Source of the DNA: Akkermansiaceae bacterium
Lineage (GTDB): Bacteria; Verrucomicrobiota; Verrucomicrobiia; Verrucomicrobiales; Akkermansiaceae
Assembly: GCA_011524615.1 (NCBI GenBank)
Contig: WTJZ01000296.1
Coordinates: 1 to 7,453, forward strand
DNA length: 7,453 bases
Direction of reading: 5' to 3'
Shown: piece by piece, positions 6,193 to 7,453 of the stretch
Layout: every line of letters begins with the position of its first letter
How positions within the stretch are numbered: position 1 is the stretch's first letter
Notes under the pieces: generated by a model
What the model was told of the DNA's origin: nothing
What the model saw: only the letters and a program-made list of their open reading frames with translations
Database searches by the model: none
Program-made: the position numbers and the translations under genes

Positions 6193-6461
6193 GGTCTAAG
6201 AAGGAACGACAGTATATACTGATTAGCCCCAAGTCATTACTATGACCGTCATGCGATCCTGAAGCTGGAGTTGGTAACGAGATTCGTGGATCCAAGCTTG
6301 TGCAATGAGTCGACGACTTCATGGATCTTTGTTACGTATGAGCTAAGTGGCTTAAGGTGTACGAGAGGATTCGTATGGAAGGTCTTACCAAGAAATATAT
6401 ATCACGGCTCGAGCAAGCTAGTGATCTCACTAAAGAGAGCAAAGAGTTTAAGCCAGTTTAA
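6144..6461 (+). pseudogene. Possible decayed gene with three in-frame TGA codons
   Basis: From GGG at 6144 to TAA at 6459-6461 the + frame contains no TAA or TAG but three TGA (6243, 6306, 6339). Between them the reading is protein-like: MQWSKKERQYILIS from 6186, GNEIRGSKLVQ, VDDFMDLCYV, then AKWLKVYERIRMEGLTKKYI and SRLEQASDLTKESKEFKPV. The charged, helix-like tail is the best part. Each TGA could derive from CGA (Arg) by one C-to-T change, as in a decaying gene. No family is recognised. A competing + frame is open from about 6226 to 6489, and minus-strand frames are equally open in places, so coding status is unproven. Confidence 0.22.
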
Positions 6462-6516
6462 TGGTATATGCCTCATTACTGGGCTATGATGCTTTTGTCT
6501 TTTCTGCGTCGGTTCC

Positions 6517-6584
6517 AGTTCAGCTTTCCCTTAACTGACGGCTACCACTTGCTCTGCGTCTGAGGTGGTTCAGTTTAAGGAACT
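6517..6584. other. Long imperfect inverted repeat / RNA hairpin
   Basis: CCTTAACTGA (6529-6538) pairs with TCAGTTTAAGG (6570-6580) with one bulged T, and ACCAC (6544-6548) pairs with GTGGT (6565-6569) after a five-base bulge. This leaves a 16-base loop (6549-6564) and 15 base pairs in all. Outer AGTT (6517-6520) and AACT (6581-6584) add four more across an internal loop. No T-run follows. It lies about 100 bases upstream of the PEP-CTERM start. It could be a leader RNA element, a cruciform or operator, or the remnant of a mobile-element end. Confidence 0.4.
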
Positions 6585-6621
6585 ATAAATTAATTTGTGA
6601 AAACTGATCCTAAAATTTTTC

Positions 6622-6663
6622 GCGAGCGCAAACTGTCAATTGAAGGCTGGCATGAATGCTCGC
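6622..6663 (+). other. Weak inverted repeat in the PEP-CTERM leader
   Basis: GCGAGC (6622-6627) and GCTCGC (6658-6663) are complementary, separated by 30 bases, and end 17 bases before the PEP-CTERM ATG. If transcribed, the stem would sit just ahead of the translation start, where no Shine-Dalgarno sequence is visible. A six-base stem with a 30-base loop is weak evidence. Confidence 0.2.
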
Positions 6664-6680
6664 CATGAAACAAAATTACT

Positions 6681-7394
6681 ATGAAAATCAAAAACATCCT
6701 CATCGGAGCTAGTTTAGTTGCTGCAGCTAACGCAATCACAATCATTGAATTCAACCCTGAAGTACTGACTATTGACTCTACTACTACGAATTATACTACA
6801 TCAACTTCTTCTAGGCTGTCATCAGATTCTACGATTTCATTTTCTGGAGGTAACTACTTTTTTGCGAATGATCTTTCGGCTGGAAGTACAACAGGGCTTT
6901 CTAGCTTTCTAGGTTCTGAGCGTGTGTATCGTATCACAACACTAAATTCTAACAACTTACAGTTCGCTTTTCAGATCAACGGGCTTGCAGAAGGCCAGTC
7001 AATGCTTTTGGATTCTTTCTCACTAGATTACGGTACATCTTCTAACGCTAACAGCCGAGGTTGGGGAGTATCAACTACGATCTCACTCGATGATAGTTCG
7101 TCGTATTTTACCCAAACTACTACGGGAGCGGGATCAACTTATTGGGGAAACCTTGTTACGCTTGACACAGGGTTAGATACTGCCTTCACAGAAGCGCAAC
7201 GTACTCTTAGTAATGGCGCTGTTGTTACAATCAATATGGAGTTTACAGATGATTCTGCTTTGACAAGTGAATGGCATTACCTGTCGAACATGATCGTAGA
7301 GGGTACAGTCATTGGGACAGCGGTACCTGAGCCAACATCACTGGCTCTTCTTGGTCTAGGAGGGCTTGCCCTCGTTGTTCGTCGTAAGCGCTAG
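6681..7394 (+). CDS. PEP-CTERM domain protein, exported, Ser/Thr-rich, function unknown
   Basis: A 237-residue protein with a signal peptide (MKIKNILIGASLVAAANA, cut expected near residue 18) and a classical C-terminal sorting tag: VPEPTSLALLGLGG (215-228), a short hydrophobic stretch, then RRKR at the end. PEP-CTERM proteins are exported, held by the tail and processed by an exosortase, usually ending up in an outer-surface or extracellular matrix. The middle (19-214) is rich in Ser, Thr, Asn and Gly, has almost no Cys, and alternates in a way typical of beta-sandwich proteins; segments such as LLDSFSLDYGTSSNANSRGW suggest a concanavalin-like fold, but no catalytic motif is seen. ATG at 6681 is chosen because the signal peptide starts there; the ATG at 6665 is in another frame and closes quickly. 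No Shine-Dalgarno match is visible. Divergent from the GH95 genes; no functional link is shown. Confidence 0.88.
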   Translation: MKIKNILIGASLVAAANAITIIEFNPEVLTIDSTTTNYTTSTSSRLSSDSTISFSGGNYFFANDLSAGSTTGLSSFLGSERVYRITTLNSNNLQFAFQINGLAEGQSMLLDSFSLDYGTSSNANSRGWGVSTTISLDDSSSYFTQTTTGAGSTYWGNLVTLDTGLDTAFTEAQRTLSNGAVVTINMEFTDDSALTSEWHYLSNMIVEGTVIGTAVPEPTSLALLGLGGLALVVRRKR

Positions 7395-7419
7395 TAGTTT
7401 CTTATCTTCCGCAATACTC

Positions 7420-7453
7420 AAAAGGCCTCAGTAATTATTTATCGAGGTCTTTT
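7420..7453 (+). terminator. Intrinsic terminator of the PEP-CTERM gene
   Basis: AAAAGGCCTC (7420-7429) pairs with GAGGTCTTTT (7444-7453), ten base pairs including one G-U, around a 14-base loop, and ends in a T-run. It starts 25 bases after the stop codon and runs to the window edge, so the full T-run length is not visible. The A-rich 5' arm means it could also act on a minus-strand transcript arriving from the right. Confidence 0.78.

Larger units (their letters stand above)
5841..6680. other. Gene-poor divergent region between GH95 and PEP-CTERM genes
   Basis: No intact gene is convincing in these 840 bases. Positions 5841-6070 are AT-rich and strongly GT-biased on the given strand; they hold the GH95 promoter and the 16-mer. 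At about 6070 the base composition becomes balanced, as in coding DNA, and stays so to about 6580. That part carries several protein-like but broken frames on both strands and a long imperfect hairpin (6517-6584). Positions 6585-6680 form the upstream region of the PEP-CTERM gene. No tRNA-like, RNase P-like or tmRNA-like signature was recognised. Confidence 0.6.

Noticed and set aside
6140..6322. 60-codon minus-strand frame as a small gene
   Set aside because: No start signal, no recognisable motif and an unusual Ser/Pro/Cys-rich content; several overlapping frames are equally open in this region.
6070..6590. Insertion sequence or intron
   Set aside because: No pair of terminal inverted repeats with target duplication, no recognisable transposase motif and no group II domain V-like hairpin was found; the decayed-element idea is left only as a possibility.
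6665..6667. ATG at 6665 as an upstream start or leader peptide for the PEP-CTERM gene
   Set aside because: It is out of frame with the gene and its frame closes after about 15 codons with no recognisable leader-peptide feature.

Overview
The window looks like a chromosomal stretch from a Verrucomicrobiota-type bacterium, possibly a marine polysaccharide degrader. Three things point there: a PEP-CTERM secreted protein with the motif VPEPTSLALLGLGG followed by RRKR, two exported family GH95 glycosidases, and start codons with no Shine-Dalgarno match. The phylum is an inference; there is no rRNA or other phylogenetic marker here.

Layout from left to right. Positions 1-599 (+) hold the C-terminal part of a TrmA/RlmC/RlmD-type RNA uracil-5-methyltransferase whose start lies outside the window. 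It converges on the first GH95 gene (704-3058, -), which ends in a strong U-tailed hairpin at 650-674. After a 430-bp gap comes a second GH95 gene (3489-5840, -), about 86% identical in protein by hand count, with a nearly identical hairpin terminator (3428-3452). Transcription runs right to left, so the copy at 3489-5840 comes first. A terminator separates the two, and each copy has its own upstream region. An 840-bp gene-poor stretch (5841-6680) follows: a very AT-rich, GT-skewed part next to the GH95 start, then a more balanced part (about 6070-6580) with broken reading frames and a long imperfect hairpin. Last is a PEP-CTERM protein gene (6681-7394, +) with its own terminator at the window edge.

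The main result is that the two GH95 genes are copies of one duplicated unit about 2.78 kb long. Start codons, stop codons, a shared upstream 16-mer, terminators and a perfectly identical 89-bp tract all recur at offsets of 2778-2787 bp. The unit also carries the tail of an unknown reading frame ending around I-Q-K-S-P, readable at 3241-3426 and eroded at 6028 and beyond. The identical 89-bp tract suggests gene conversion, while amino-acid changes cluster in an N-terminal sandwich segment and beside the active site, suggesting functional divergence.

Both GH95 proteins have signal peptides and should act outside the cytoplasm, removing terminal alpha-L-fucose or alpha-L-galactose from glycans. 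The PEP-CTERM protein is predicted to be exported and handled by an exosortase. No sulfatase, transporter or regulator is visible, so the window is at most the edge of a polysaccharide-use locus. I found no tRNA, rRNA, CRISPR array or intact mobile element.
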